Below are positions 52,263 to 61,054 of a stretch of 64,000 nt of DNA, in pieces. The DNA is from Streptococcus suis (GTDB lineage: Bacteria > Bacillota > Bacilli > Lactobacillales > Streptococcaceae). The stretch's first letter is position 1. Every line of letters starts with the position of its first letter. Location: assembly GCF_024509525.1 (NCBI RefSeq), contig NZ_JAMWEM010000010.1, forward strand, positions 1 through 64,000, given 5' to 3'. Both the position numbers and the translations under genes were made by a program. The notes beneath the pieces are model-generated. The model was not told the origin of the DNA. It did no database searches and worked only from the letters and a program-made list of their open reading frames with translations.

Positions 52263-52943
52263 CTAAAAAAGTTTTTCTTGACCATAGAGGCTTATCCAAT
52301 CCTCGGTAAATTGATTGACAGCTTGTAGAACTGTAGCGTGTTGAAGTGCCGTTTCTAGCAGACTAGGGGGGAAGGTGACTGCATCAGCCCCTGCTTGAAT
52401 CGCTAAGGAAATTTGTTGGACATTTTTGATGCTGGAGGCCATAATTTTCGTAGGATAGCCTGTTTTTTCGATATAATATCTAGCCTCTCGGATTGTAGTA
52501 AATGGATCAAGGCCTAAGGTCTGTGAGCGATCCGTGTAGATGGCAATATAATCAGCTTTAGCATCGATTGCTAGATAAGCTTGCATGGGACTATAGATTG
52601 CTGTGGCTGTAATGAGGCAGTCAGGGTTCTCTGTTTTGAGAAAGCGAATAGCTTCCAGACCTGCTGCAGTAACTGGTATTTTAGTATAAATACTATAATC
52701 AATATTCTCCCAGGTAAAATGAGCATCCCTAATCAGTTGTTGGCTGGTTCTTCCGATTAGCTGTAGATGGAGTTTTGCTTGGGAACCGATTAACTCTAGA
52801 CTCTTCTTCATATGCGGAATAAAATCAATCTTCCCTTCTCGCTTTATGATACTAGGAGTAGAAGTCAGACCACTGACGGTCATGACTTTTTGAGCTTCCT
52901 GTATTGCAATTAAATCAACAGTATCGAGTAGCAGTTCTACCAT
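52263..52943 (-). CDS. Transaldolase / fructose-6-phosphate aldolase-like protein 2
   Basis: A 226-aa paralogue of the next gene, with LLLDTVDLIAIQEAQ, LTSTPSIIKREGKIDF and the lysine-bearing IYTKIPVTAAG. It keeps the catalytic lysine but has TSTPS where the usual sequence is TTNPS, so Asn is replaced by Thr/Pro context, which may change activity. The tandem pair is divergent from a SorC-type regulator, the usual controller of sugar-phosphate genes. AAGGAGG precedes the ATG. Confidence 0.85.
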   Translation of the reverse strand: MVELLLDTVDLIAIQEAQKVMTVSGLTSTPSIIKREGKIDFIPHMKKSLELIGSQAKLHLQLIGRTSQQLIRDAHFTWENIDYSIYTKIPVTAAGLEAIRFLKTENPDCLITATAIYSPMQAYLAIDAKADYIAIYTDRSQTLGLDPFTTIREARYYIEKTGYPTKIMASSIKNVQQISLAIQAGADAVTFPPSLLETALQHATVLQAVNQFTEDWISLYGQEKLF

Positions 52944-52971
52944 ATAGATACCTCCTTGTTTTTATTTTATT

Positions 52972-53000
52972 ATAAAAAAATCAGCATGAAAATAATGCTG
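52972..53000 (-). terminator. Leader hairpin with T-run before the aldolase operon
   Basis: On the minus strand CAGCAT / ATGCTG (7-base loop) is followed by ATTTTTTT. It lies between a plausible minus-strand promoter (TTCAAC-16-TATTAT) and the aldolase start, so it may be an attenuator or block antisense readthrough. Confidence 0.45.
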
Positions 53001-53016
53001 GTTAATAATAAGATAC

Positions 53017-53046
53017 TTGAAAAAGTGTTGAATTATCCGGTATAAT
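53017..53046 (+). promoter_or_regulatory. Promoter of the SorC regulator gene
   Basis: TTGAAA, 18-bp spacer, TATAAT. A palindrome TGCACATTTGTGCA (53069-53082) overlaps the GTG start and is a candidate operator. Confidence 0.65.
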
Positions 53047-53077
53047 AGTAAAAAACAAAAGAGGAAACTGCACATTT

Positions 53078-54022
53078 GTGCAAAAAATATTTATGACTAA
53101 CCTATATTTGATTGAAAAAGTGGCTTACTTATACTACGTGAAAAATTTTAAACAATCCGAAATAGCGGAGAATTTCAATCTTGACCGCAGTAGTATCAGT
53201 CGTTATTTAAAACAAGCCAGAAATTTGGGCTTAATTTCTATCACTTTTTCGGGTAAAAATCTTGAAAAACTACAGTTGGAGCAAGAGCTAGCTGAAAAAT
53301 ACAATCTAAAAGTTGTTCATATTATTGATACATCAAGCCAGCCCAACTATGCGAAACAAACCTATTTCTATCAGGAGGCCGCACATTTTGTCAATTCGGA
53401 ACTTGGCAAGCAGAAAACAATCGGCTTATCTTGGGGCGATACAATGACTAAATTAATCGCTGCACTGCAGATTAAGCGACAGTTGGGAGCAAAAGTTATT
53501 CCTTTGGTGGGAGGAGCAGGTCATAGCCACTTAAATCACCATGTAAATGAACTTGTATATAATCTCAGTCAACAGATAGAAGGGCAACCTTATTATATTC
53601 AAGCTCATGCTGTTGAATCGGATGTTGCAGTGAAAAAGAAATTAGAACTGGATATAGCATTTGAAAAAATTCGAGAAAAGTGGTCTACTCTAGATATGGT
53701 TGTTACGGCAATCGGTAGTATGAATAGTTGGAGTCAATGGCGTCAAATACTCAGCAAGCAAGATTTAGAGGAACTGATGGCTTTTGAAGCGGTTGGAGAT
53801 CTTTGTGGAAGATTTTTTGATCGAAATGGTGATGAGCTTAAAACGACTGTAAATCGTAGAACAGTTGCAATTCCATTGGATTTATTGGCAAAAATTCCGA
53901 CAGTTGTCACCATCCTCCCTTCTAAAAAGCGTTTACCTGCCTTATTAGCCCTTCTCAAAAAAGACTACATTACGCATCTGGTATTAGACAAAGCAGCTGC
54001 ATTGAAGTTAGTGGAGAAATAG
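53078..54022 (+). CDS. SorC/DeoR-family sugar-binding transcriptional regulator
   Basis: A 314-aa regulator. The N-terminal helix-turn-helix is YYVKNFKQSEIAENFNLDRS with SSISRYLKQARNLGLI as recognition helix. The rest is the SorC sugar-phosphate-binding domain (TIGLSWGDTMTKLIAALQ ... VIPLVGGAGHSHLNHHVN ... VVTAIGSMNSW), ending LVLDKAAALKLVE. I favour the GTG at 53078, ten bases after GAGGAAA; an ATG at 53093 is too far. It probably controls the divergent aldolase pair in response to a phosphorylated sugar. Confidence 0.9.
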   Translation: MQKIFMTNLYLIEKVAYLYYVKNFKQSEIAENFNLDRSSISRYLKQARNLGLISITFSGKNLEKLQLEQELAEKYNLKVVHIIDTSSQPNYAKQTYFYQEAAHFVNSELGKQKTIGLSWGDTMTKLIAALQIKRQLGAKVIPLVGGAGHSHLNHHVNELVYNLSQQIEGQPYYIQAHAVESDVAVKKKLELDIAFEKIREKWSTLDMVVTAIGSMNSWSQWRQILSKQDLEELMAFEAVGDLCGRFFDRNGDELKTTVNRRTVAIPLDLLAKIPTVVTILPSKKRLPALLALLKKDYITHLVLDKAAALKLVEK

Positions 54023-54034
54023 GGAGGGATTCAC

Positions 54035-54604
54035 ATGAAAATATTGCTATTAGGCGATAGTCATTTTGCACGTAAGGAAGGAAAAGATAGGCCACATATT
54101 GAATGGTCACTTGAAGGGAAATATCCAGCATGGGATGTTCAAAATTCATCCATTTCTGGTGCAACTAGTGCTAGTCTTTTGCAGCAACTTCGGAAGTCTG
54201 AATTACAAAACTATGATTTTGTTTTTATTATACTGGGTAGCAACGATTTAGCGACAAATCAACAGACTCCTTTACCGGAATTTAGTGAAAATGTGAGAGA
54301 AATTCTCACCTGCGTAAGCCAAGTCTGTCTGATGGAAAAAATCTGCCTGATTGGACCTCCACCTGTGGATCAAAGTAAGCAATTCTACCGAACTAATCGG
54401 CTAGTAGAAAGATATGAACAGGCATTGAAACAAGTTGTTTTGACATGTGGTTCTAAATTTATTTCCCTTGTGGAAATATTTGAGACTAGTCCAATTCCGG
54501 TAGAGATCCTACTTGAAGGCAGTCTTGATGATGGTCTGCATTTTGGTTCTCAAGGATACGATTTGCTGGCACAAGCTATGATAGACACAGTAAATTCAAT
54601 GTAA
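54035..54604 (+). CDS. SGNH/GDSL-family hydrolase
   Basis: A 189-aa esterase-type hydrolase without signal peptide. Block I is LLLGDSHFAR (catalytic Ser), block III IILGSNDLATN and block V DDGLHFGSQGYD (Asp and His). The substrate is unknown. AGGGAGGGATTCAC gives the ribosome-binding site. It lies 12 bp after the SorC gene and is probably co-transcribed. Confidence 0.88.
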   Translation: MKILLLGDSHFARKEGKDRPHIEWSLEGKYPAWDVQNSSISGATSASLLQQLRKSELQNYDFVFIILGSNDLATNQQTPLPEFSENVREILTCVSQVCLMEKICLIGPPPVDQSKQFYRTNRLVERYEQALKQVVLTCGSKFISLVEIFETSPIPVEILLEGSLDDGLHFGSQGYDLLAQAMIDTVNSM

Positions 54605-54638
54605 AAATCCTCGTTTTGCAAGAACGAGGATTTTTTGG
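54603..54638 (+). terminator. Intrinsic terminator
   Basis: AATCCTCGTT / AACGAGGATT stem and six T residues. It ends the SorC-hydrolase unit and faces gor from the opposite side. Confidence 0.85.
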
Positions 54639-54646
54639 TATTTTAC

Positions 54647-55996
54647 CTATCGCATAGTGACGAATTCTTCAGATCCAGTCGGATGAATGGCTACTGTAGC
54701 ATCAAAGTCTGCCTTGGTAGCTCCCATTTTGATAGCAACAGCAAATCCTTGAATCATCTCATCAACTCCGTAGCCGATACCATGGAGTCCGACCACTGTT
54801 TCTTCTGGTCCAGCTGTAATGAGCTTAAATTTTGCAGCCTGTCTATTGTCAGCGAGCGCAGTATACATAGACGTAAAGCTAGAAGTGTAGGTCTTGATTT
54901 GATCTAAGCCATATATTTTCTCTGCTTCTTCTTGGGTCAAGCCAACAGTACCAATAGCTGGATGCGAGAAGACCACTGTCGGAATATTAGAGTAATCCAT
55001 TTTTGCTTCTGGTTTATGGTTAAATAGTCGCTCAGCTAATTGTCGACCAGTCTTGATTGCTACAGGTGTTAATTCTTTTTCACCCGTGACGTCTCCTAAA
55101 GCATAGATTCCAGAAGTAGTGGTTTCCTGATAAGCATTGACAGCTATATGTCCGGAAGTAGTCAACTTTATTCCAGCTTTTTCAATACCTAAACCTGTCG
55201 TTCTTGGTTTTCGTCCAACAGCCCAGATAAGTTTTTCTGCTGTATGAGAGCTGCCATCCTCGAAGGTAATACGAACATGACCATTCGTTGTTTTTTCTAA
55301 ATGACTAGGAATTTTATGAGTGTGCAAGGAAAGATTCGTGCGTCTCATTTCATCCATAAGAGCATCAGTAATGTAAGAATCAAAACTTCGCAAGGGGCGA
55401 TCTTTACGAACGAAGAGATCTGTTTGAACACCTAACTGATGTAGAACACCAGCTAACTCCACAGCGATATACCCAGCTCCAATGATTGCGACTGAAGAAG
55501 GGAGTTTTTCCCAATTAAAGACATCGTCTGAGGTCAATCCTAACTCCTTTCCAGGAATGTCTGGAATAATTGGTTGTGCTCCGGTAGCAATGACAATATG
55601 TTCTGCCTCTATCTGCTCGCCGTTTACCTCAATAGTATGTGGAGTGAGAAAGTGTGCATATCCTTCGATGACTTCTACACCATTTAGAGAAAAGGTATTT
55701 TCATAAGAGGTACGCGATCGCTTAATATAAGCATCACGGTGTTTCTTTAATACAGAAAAATCAAAGTGAACATCGGTTGTTGTGAATCCGTATTCTGCCC
55801 CGTAGTGCTGAAAAACTTCTGCTATGGAGGCACCATACCACATAATCTTTTTAGGGACACAACCTACATTGACACAGGTACCGCCGAGGAGATTTCCCTC
55901 TATAACCACTACCTTAGCACCATAACTAGCAGCGCGGTTAGCAGTAGCAATACCTCCGCTACCACCCCCGATTATAATCAAATCAACTTTTTTCAT
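54647..55996 (-). CDS. gor: Glutathione-disulfide reductase
   Basis: A 449-aa FAD/NADPH enzyme. FAD site [16 protein letters not shown]; redox disulfide [13 protein letters not shown] (Cys41, Cys46); NAD(P) site [15 protein letters not shown]-terminal active-site histidine in [14 protein letters not shown]. It keeps glutathione reduced and protects from oxidative stress. AAGGAG is present upstream on the minus strand. It is monocistronic. Confidence 0.95.
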   Translation of the reverse strand: MKKVDLIIIGGGSGGIATANRAASYGAKVVVIEGNLLGGTCVNVGCVPKKIMWYGASIAEVFQHYGAEYGFTTTDVHFDFSVLKKHRDAYIKRSRTSYENTFSLNGVEVIEGYAHFLTPHTIEVNGEQIEAEHIVIATGAQPIIPDIPGKELGLTSDDVFNWEKLPSSVAIIGAGYIAVELAGVLHQLGVQTDLFVRKDRPLRSFDSYITDALMDEMRRTNLSLHTHKIPSHLEKTTNGHVRITFEDGSSHTAEKLIWAVGRKPRTTGLGIEKAGIKLTTSGHIAVNAYQETTTSGIYALGDVTGEKELTPVAIKTGRQLAERLFNHKPEAKMDYSNIPTVVFSHPAIGTVGLTQEEAEKIYGLDQIKTYTSSFTSMYTALADNRQAAKFKLITAGPEETVVGLHGIGYGVDEMIQGFAVAIKMGATKADFDATVAIHPTGSEEFVTMR

Positions 55997-56082
55997 CGAA
56001 TCTTTCTCCTTCTGGTTTTTACCTTTCTTTTGTCATATTGTATCGTTTTTGAAACTTATCTGCAAAAATCTGCTACGGTCAT

Positions 56083-56193
56083 TCTTACAAAACTGTAAGT
56101 ATATTGTAAGGAAAAAGGACTTACATCTTTTTAGGAAATAAGTTACAATTTTTAATAAAAGGGCTTGCATTTTTTTGTGTATTGGTGTATTAT
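56083..56193 (+). promoter_or_regulatory. Promoter of the MacAB-like operon with possible operator repeats
   Basis: TTGCAT (56165-56170), 17 bp, TATTAT (56188-56193). Upstream lie several CTTAC/GTAAG half-sites (a palindrome CTTACAAAACTGTAAG near 56085 and further TTGTAAG, CTTACA and GTTACA copies to 56150), which could bind a regulator. The regulator is not encoded nearby. Confidence 0.6.
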
Positions 56194-56248
56194 ATATCCA
56201 ACACAAGAGCGGAAGCTCATTAAGATTTCTTAATAAAGGAGAATCGAT

Positions 56249-57409
56249 ATGTTAAAGACGAAAAAAGCTAAGATTGCTTTGTTTTCAGGTTTAGGTGTGG
56301 CAGCGGTGGCCTTGATAGGTGGAGCTCTCTATTTTGGAGGTAGCTCGTCTACCCCTTCAGAAGGTGCAGCGAGTCAATCGCTCAGTTATACTGTTGTTAA
56401 GGAAGGTTCTATCGCTTCCTCGACCTTGTTATCTGGGACTGTTTCGGCGGCTGAAGAGCAGTATGTTTACTATGATAGCTCTAAAGGAGATTTGACTGCA
56501 GTTTTAGTTGGCCAAGGCGATCAAGTACAAGTAGGAACTCCCCTTGTTCAGTATGATACTGCAGAGTTACAGGCTGCATATGATACTGCTGTTCGTGCGC
56601 GTGATAAAGTAGGACGTCAGATTCATGATCTTCGTACCAATGGTCAAACTGTAGAATTGACTGGAGATGAGGCGACAGATAGTTCTGCAACTGCAAGTGC
56701 ACAACGTAGTGTGAATGCACAATTGCAAGATTTGAATGATTCGTATGCTGATGCGCAAGCTACTGTTGATAAGGCAGCGAAAGCTCTCAATGAAGCGACT
56801 GTAACCAGCACTGTAGCAGGTACAGTAGTAGAAATTAATAAGTCTGTATCAAAATCAAATACTAGTACTAGCCAGACTGTTGTTCACGTGGTAAACCAAG
56901 GAAGTTTGCAAATTACTGGTAGCTTGACAGAGTATGATCTTGCGAATCTTTCAGTAGACCAAGAGGTAAAAGTAACTTCAAAAGTTTACCCAGATAAAGT
57001 GTGGACAGGGAAAATTACCTATATTTCAAATTATCCAGAAGGCAATCAAGTAGCTACTACAGGTGCTACAGGCGGAAATAACTCTGGAGCTAAATATCCA
57101 TTTAAAGTAGCGATTACTAGTGAGGCTGGCGAATTGAAACAAGGATTCTCAGTGAACATCGAAGTGGTTAATGCTAGCAAGTCTATTCTTGTTCCAGTGA
57201 CAGCTGTTACAATGGAAGATGATAAAGCCTATGTATGGACTATCGTTGATGGAAAAGCTAAGAAAGTTGAAGTCACACTTGGAAATGCAGATGCTATCAA
57301 CCAAGAAGTAACTGCAGGTTTGACCGCAGGCGACCAAGTAATCTCCATTCCAAATGACAGCTTGGAAGACGGAAAAGAGGTTGAAGCCTATGACGAAACA
57401 GTTAATTAA
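56249..57409 (+). CDS. Efflux adaptor (membrane-fusion) protein, MacA/HlyD-like
   Basis: A 386-aa protein anchored by one N-terminal membrane helix (IALFSGLGVAAVALIGGALYF). The two lipoyl-like half-motifs (LVGQGDQVQVGTPLVQYD; VTSTVAGTVVEINKSVS) are separated by a helical hairpin (AYDTAVRARDKVGRQIHDL). Beta-barrel and membrane-proximal parts follow. It should link the ABC transporter to its substrate outside the cell. AAAGGAG precedes the ATG. It overlaps the ATPase gene by 20 bases. Confidence 0.9.
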   Translation: MLKTKKAKIALFSGLGVAAVALIGGALYFGGSSSTPSEGAASQSLSYTVVKEGSIASSTLLSGTVSAAEEQYVYYDSSKGDLTAVLVGQGDQVQVGTPLVQYDTAELQAAYDTAVRARDKVGRQIHDLRTNGQTVELTGDEATDSSATASAQRSVNAQLQDLNDSYADAQATVDKAAKALNEATVTSTVAGTVVEINKSVSKSNTSTSQTVVHVVNQGSLQITGSLTEYDLANLSVDQEVKVTSKVYPDKVWTGKITYISNYPEGNQVATTGATGGNNSGAKYPFKVAITSEAGELKQGFSVNIEVVNASKSILVPVTAVTMEDDKAYVWTIVDGKAKKVEVTLGNADAINQEVTAGLTAGDQVISIPNDSLEDGKEVEAYDETVN

Positions 57410-58082
57410 GCTAAGTAATATAAATAAAAGCTACAAAAATGGTGATCAAGAACTTCGCGTTTTGAAAGATGTTGATTTAACCGTAAATGAAGGGGAATTT
57501 GTAGCGATAATGGGGCCATCTGGCTCAGGGAAATCGACTCTGATGAATATTATTGGCCTCTTGGATCGCTCAAGTTCGGGTGAGTATATCTTAGAAGAGA
57601 CAGAAGTTAGTCATTTGTCAGAGAAAAAATTAGCCCAAGTCCGCAATAATCAAATTGGATTTGTTTTCCAGCAATTTTTCCTTCTTTCGAAGCTTAATGC
57701 TTTACAAAATGTAGAACTGCCTCTTATCTATGCTGGTGTGCCAGCAAGCAAGCGAAAAAATCTTGCGCAGCAATTTTTAGAAAAAGTTGAATTGGCTGAA
57801 CGGATGCATCACCTTCCATCAGAACTTTCAGGTGGGCAGAAGCAGCGGGTAGCTATTGCGCGTGCTTTAGTAAATAGTCCTTCTATTATCCTAGCTGATG
57901 AACCAACAGGAGCCTTGGATACGAAGACAGGTGCTCAGATTATGGATTTACTGACTGAGCTCAATCGAGAGGGAAAAACTATTATTATGGTTACCCACGA
58001 ACCAGAAATTGCAGAATATGCCCAGCGCACAATCGTGTTACGCGATGGTGTTATCACTGAAGATAGATGGAAGGAGGACTAG
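57390..58082 (+). CDS. ABC transporter ATP-binding protein, MacB/LolD type
   Basis: A 230-aa ATPase. Walker A is [12 protein letters not shown] (about residue 40), signature [16 protein letters not shown], Walker [14 protein letters not shown], and the switch His in VTHEPE. ATG 57390 lies inside the adaptor gene. It pairs with the following permease; such mechanotransmission-type exporters act on peptides or drugs. Confidence 0.94.
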   Translation: MTKQLIKLSNINKSYKNGDQELRVLKDVDLTVNEGEFVAIMGPSGSGKSTLMNIIGLLDRSSSGEYILEETEVSHLSEKKLAQVRNNQIGFVFQQFFLLSKLNALQNVELPLIYAGVPASKRKNLAQQFLEKVELAERMHHLPSELSGGQKQRVAIARALVNSPSIILADEPTGALDTKTGAQIMDLLTELNREGKTIIMVTHEPEIAEYAQRTIVLRDGVITEDRWKED

Positions 58083-58084
58083 AA

Positions 58085-59338
58085 ATGGAGAATTGGAAGT
58101 TTGCATTAAAATCAATTCTAGCTCACAAGATGCGGTCTCTTCTAACTATGTTGGGTATCATCATTGGTGTAGCCTCTGTCGTCATCATCGTTGCGATGGG
58201 GAACGGGATGAGTAAGAGTGTGGAAAAGTCACTTTCTGGAGATCAAAATAATGTAGAGGTATACTTTACCAACTATATTGCTCCAGAAGGTGCAGGAACA
58301 ACTGGAATCTTCGGTAGTATTGGTGGCGGAGAAGTGTCTATGGAAGAAGAACCAGATTTGACGGATTCTATGTTGAAAGGGCTTTTGGAAATTGATGGCA
58401 TCAGCAATTATTACGTTAAAATATCTAATATGGCTGAGGTCTCTTCTGGAAGTAAAAAAGCAGAAAATGTCACTATTAACGGTGTTAGTCAATCTTACTT
58501 TGATGTAAAAGACTTAAAAATCCTGAATGGTCGGAAATTTTCTCAAGATGATTACAGCCACTATGCACGAATTATTATTTTAGACTCAGTTCTAGCAGGT
58601 AAATTATTCGGCTCATCAGAAGCTGCTTTGAACCAAACAGTTACACTCAATCAAAATTCATACCTTGTGGTCGGAGTGTATGAAGAACCAAATGCAGGTA
58701 GTGCCTTGTTTGGAATGAACTCAGGTGGCAGTGCTATTATGACCAATACGCAGTTAGCTGCGGAGACCGGAATGAAGGAAAATAGTGGGCTCTATGTCCA
58801 TGTGGATGACTTATCAAAAGCTTCAGAAACAGGTAAAGCCGCGGCTGCTTATTTGACACAAGTAACAGGCTTGAAAGAAGCACGTTATGAAGTTTATGAC
58901 ATGTCAGCAATGTTAGATGAATTCAAATCGCAGATGGGAATTATTACAACCTTTATCGGAGCGGTTGCGGGTATCTCTCTGCTAGTAGGTGGTATCGGTG
59001 TTATGAATATTATGCTGGTATCTGTCACAGAGCGGACTCGCGAAATTGGTCTTCGTAAAGCGTTGGGAGCGACTAGAGGGAATATCCTTATTCAATTCTT
59101 GATTGAAGCCATGGTGCTAACAACCTTAGGTGGTGTAATCGGTTTAGCAATAGCACAATTGATAGTCTTCTTATTAAATGTCAGCAAGGCAATGGGAGAA
59201 ATGATGACTGCGGAAATCTCTATCCCAGTTGTGCTAGGTAGCCTAGCCTTCTCAGCCATTGTCGGAATTGTATTTGGTGTTTTACCAGCAAATAAAGCAT
59301 CTAAATTGGATCCGATTGAAGCACTTCGCTACGAATAA
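58085..59338 (+). CDS. ABC transporter permease, MacB type
   Basis: A 417-aa permease with the MacB layout: helix 1 near the N-terminus (LTMLGIIIGVASVVIIVAMG), a large extracytoplasmic domain (residues about 45-275), then three helices (FIGAVAGISLLVGGIGVMNIM and following) carrying the coupling motif TERTREIGLRKALGATRG, closing with SKLDPIEALRYE. GGAGG precedes ATG 58085. With the adaptor and ATPase it forms a tripartite exporter; homologous streptococcal systems expel antimicrobial peptides. Confidence 0.94.
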   Translation: MENWKFALKSILAHKMRSLLTMLGIIIGVASVVIIVAMGNGMSKSVEKSLSGDQNNVEVYFTNYIAPEGAGTTGIFGSIGGGEVSMEEEPDLTDSMLKGLLEIDGISNYYVKISNMAEVSSGSKKAENVTINGVSQSYFDVKDLKILNGRKFSQDDYSHYARIIILDSVLAGKLFGSSEAALNQTVTLNQNSYLVVGVYEEPNAGSALFGMNSGGSAIMTNTQLAAETGMKENSGLYVHVDDLSKASETGKAAAAYLTQVTGLKEARYEVYDMSAMLDEFKSQMGIITTFIGAVAGISLLVGGIGVMNIMLVSVTERTREIGLRKALGATRGNILIQFLIEAMVLTTLGGVIGLAIAQLIVFLLNVSKAMGEMMTAEISIPVVLGSLAFSAIVGIVFGVLPANKASKLDPIEALRYE

Positions 59339-59344
59339 CAATCT

Positions 59345-59376
59345 AAAACGATTAGGTCTTCCTAGTCGTTTTTTCT
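59345..59376 (+). terminator. Intrinsic terminator
   Basis: AAAACGATTAGG / CCTAGTCGTTTT stem, TCTT loop and T tail. Confidence 0.85.
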
Positions 59377-59390
59377 TGTGAGCAAACCGC

Positions 59391-59419
59391 TTGACAATAT
59401 CACTAATTAAAGATAAAAT
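59391..59419 (+). promoter_or_regulatory. Promoter of the luciferase-like gene
   Basis: TTGACA (consensus), 17 bp, TAAAAT. Confidence 0.8.
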
Positions 59420-59460
59420 GCAAACATCGTTAAAATAAAAGTACCAAAGGAGAACACATC

Positions 59461-60525
59461 ATGGTAGAATTAGGTATTTCAACATTTGGTGAAACAACAC
59501 CACTAGAAAACACAGGTGAGACATACAGCCACGACGAGCGGATTCGTCAACTGGTCAAAGAGATCGAGCTAGCAGATGCGGTGGGGCTAGATGTCTATGG
59601 GATAGGGGAGCATCACCGAGAAGATTTTGCGGTTTCTGCACCTGAGATTGTGCTGGCAGCTGGTGCCGTCAATACCAAGCATATCAAGTTAACATCAGCA
59701 GTTTCAATCCTTTCCTCCATGGACCCTGTAAGGCTCTATCAGCAGTACACCACCATTGATGCTTTGTCAAATGGCAGAGCAGAAATCATGGCGGGTCGTG
59801 GTTCCTTTACGGAGTCATTCCCCTTGTTTGGCTATGATCTCCACGACTATGAAGAACTCTTCGATGAAAAGCTAGATATGCTTCTGGAAATCGACAAGGA
59901 AACCAATCTCAAGTGGGATGGGCATTTTACCCAGTCAGTCGATAATAAGCCAGTCTATCCACGTCCTGTTCAGGAAGATTTTCCCATTTGGGTGGCAACT
60001 GGGGGCAATGTAGAATCCACCATCAAGATTGCTAAGAAAGGCCTGCCAATCGTGTATGCAGTCATTGGTACAGGTGCCCATCGCTTTAAACCTTTAGTCG
60101 ATGCTTATCGCAAGGTTGCTCGCAACTCAGGTCATGATCCGAAGAAAACAAAGGTTGCAGCACATTCATGGGGTTGGATTGCAGATGATCATGACAAGGC
60201 AGTAGAAGAGTACTATCACCCAACCAAAGTAATTACGGACAATATTGCCAAAGACCGCCCACATTGGAGCGAGATGACCAAGGCGCAATATCTCTACTCT
60301 CTGACAGACGAAGGAGCAACCATCGTCGGAGATCCAAAACGAGTCGCTGAAAAAATTATCAAGACTATTGAAACACTTGACTTGGACCGTTTCTTCCTCC
60401 ATCTCCCAATCGGCTCAATGTCACATGAAGATGTCCTCCGTGCTATCGAACTCTACGGAAAAGAAGTTGCGCCAATTGTCCGAGATTATTTTGCAAAAAA
60501 AGAAGAGAATCAGTCCCAAGACTGA
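59461..60525 (+). CDS. Luciferase-like (LLM) flavin-dependent oxidoreductase
   Basis: A 354-aa TIM-barrel flavoenzyme of the bacterial luciferase superfamily. Features are DAVGLDVYGIGEHHREDFAV, RLYQQYTTIDALSNGRAEIMAGRGSF (quoted in parts) and the FMN-binding IWVATGGNVESTIKIAKKG. The opening VELGISTFGETTPLENTGET is typical of a Firmicutes group annotated as alkane monooxygenase-like; the substrate is unknown. AAAGGAG precedes the ATG. Confidence 0.9.
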   Translation: MVELGISTFGETTPLENTGETYSHDERIRQLVKEIELADAVGLDVYGIGEHHREDFAVSAPEIVLAAGAVNTKHIKLTSAVSILSSMDPVRLYQQYTTIDALSNGRAEIMAGRGSFTESFPLFGYDLHDYEELFDEKLDMLLEIDKETNLKWDGHFTQSVDNKPVYPRPVQEDFPIWVATGGNVESTIKIAKKGLPIVYAVIGTGAHRFKPLVDAYRKVARNSGHDPKKTKVAAHSWGWIADDHDKAVEEYYHPTKVITDNIAKDRPHWSEMTKAQYLYSLTDEGATIVGDPKRVAEKIIKTIETLDLDRFFLHLPIGSMSHEDVLRAIELYGKEVAPIVRDYFAKKEENQSQD

Positions 60526-60540
60526 TGAGAAAAAGAGGAG

Positions 60541-60890
60541 GGGACGTTATAATAGCCTCACTTCTCTAAAGTGGAGTCAACATCTCAGCGCAGTGGTTGA
60601 TTGGAAGATTTGTTCGTGTTTTACACTCCACATCTGGCCTCTATGGCTGATGCGAACAAAGTTCGCTCCATTTCCAACCTCCAACAGTCACTACTCTGAC
60701 TGTTTTGTAGCGAACTCTGTTCGCTCTATCTCCGACCTCCAAAGGTTCCCCAAACCTTTGGAGCTATGCGGGGGTGGGAGTGAAACAGTCTGGGGATAGA
60801 CTGTTTCAGCTCAACAACTGGAAATATGAACTTGTTGACGAACTCTCTATAATTATTTGAGTTCTGTCCCACTCCCAATCCTAAATATTT
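60541..60890 (+). repeat. Dispersed intergenic repeat, copy 2
   Basis: About 350 bp without genes. It shares TCTCAGCGCAGTGGTTGATT, ACACTCCACATCTGGCCT and TGCGGGGGTG, in the same order, with the minus strand of 14794-15021. It also contains several nested palindromes (GCGAACAAAGTTCGC, CCAAAGGTTCC with CCAAACCTTTGG, and AACAGTCTGGGGATAGACTGTT). It probably folds as a multi-hairpin RNA if transcribed from the gene upstream. Confidence 0.7.
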
Positions 60891-60906
60891 TTCATAATCT
60901 CCTTAC

Positions 60907-60934
60907 AAAGAGGCTCTCTAGGCCTCTTTTTTGC
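60907..60934 (+). terminator. Intrinsic terminator
   Basis: AAGAGGC / GCCTCTT stem, 7-base loop, then TTTTG, after the repeat element. Confidence 0.75.
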
Positions 60935-61054
60935 GTTACGAAGTGACGTACTTAATGATAGGAATAAAGATAGTTCCCCTTAGAGTTTGTCTTCGGAGGT
61001 GAAAATATCTTGTTTTATGATAAAATAGGAGAGTGTTTGGAGAGAATCGATAGT

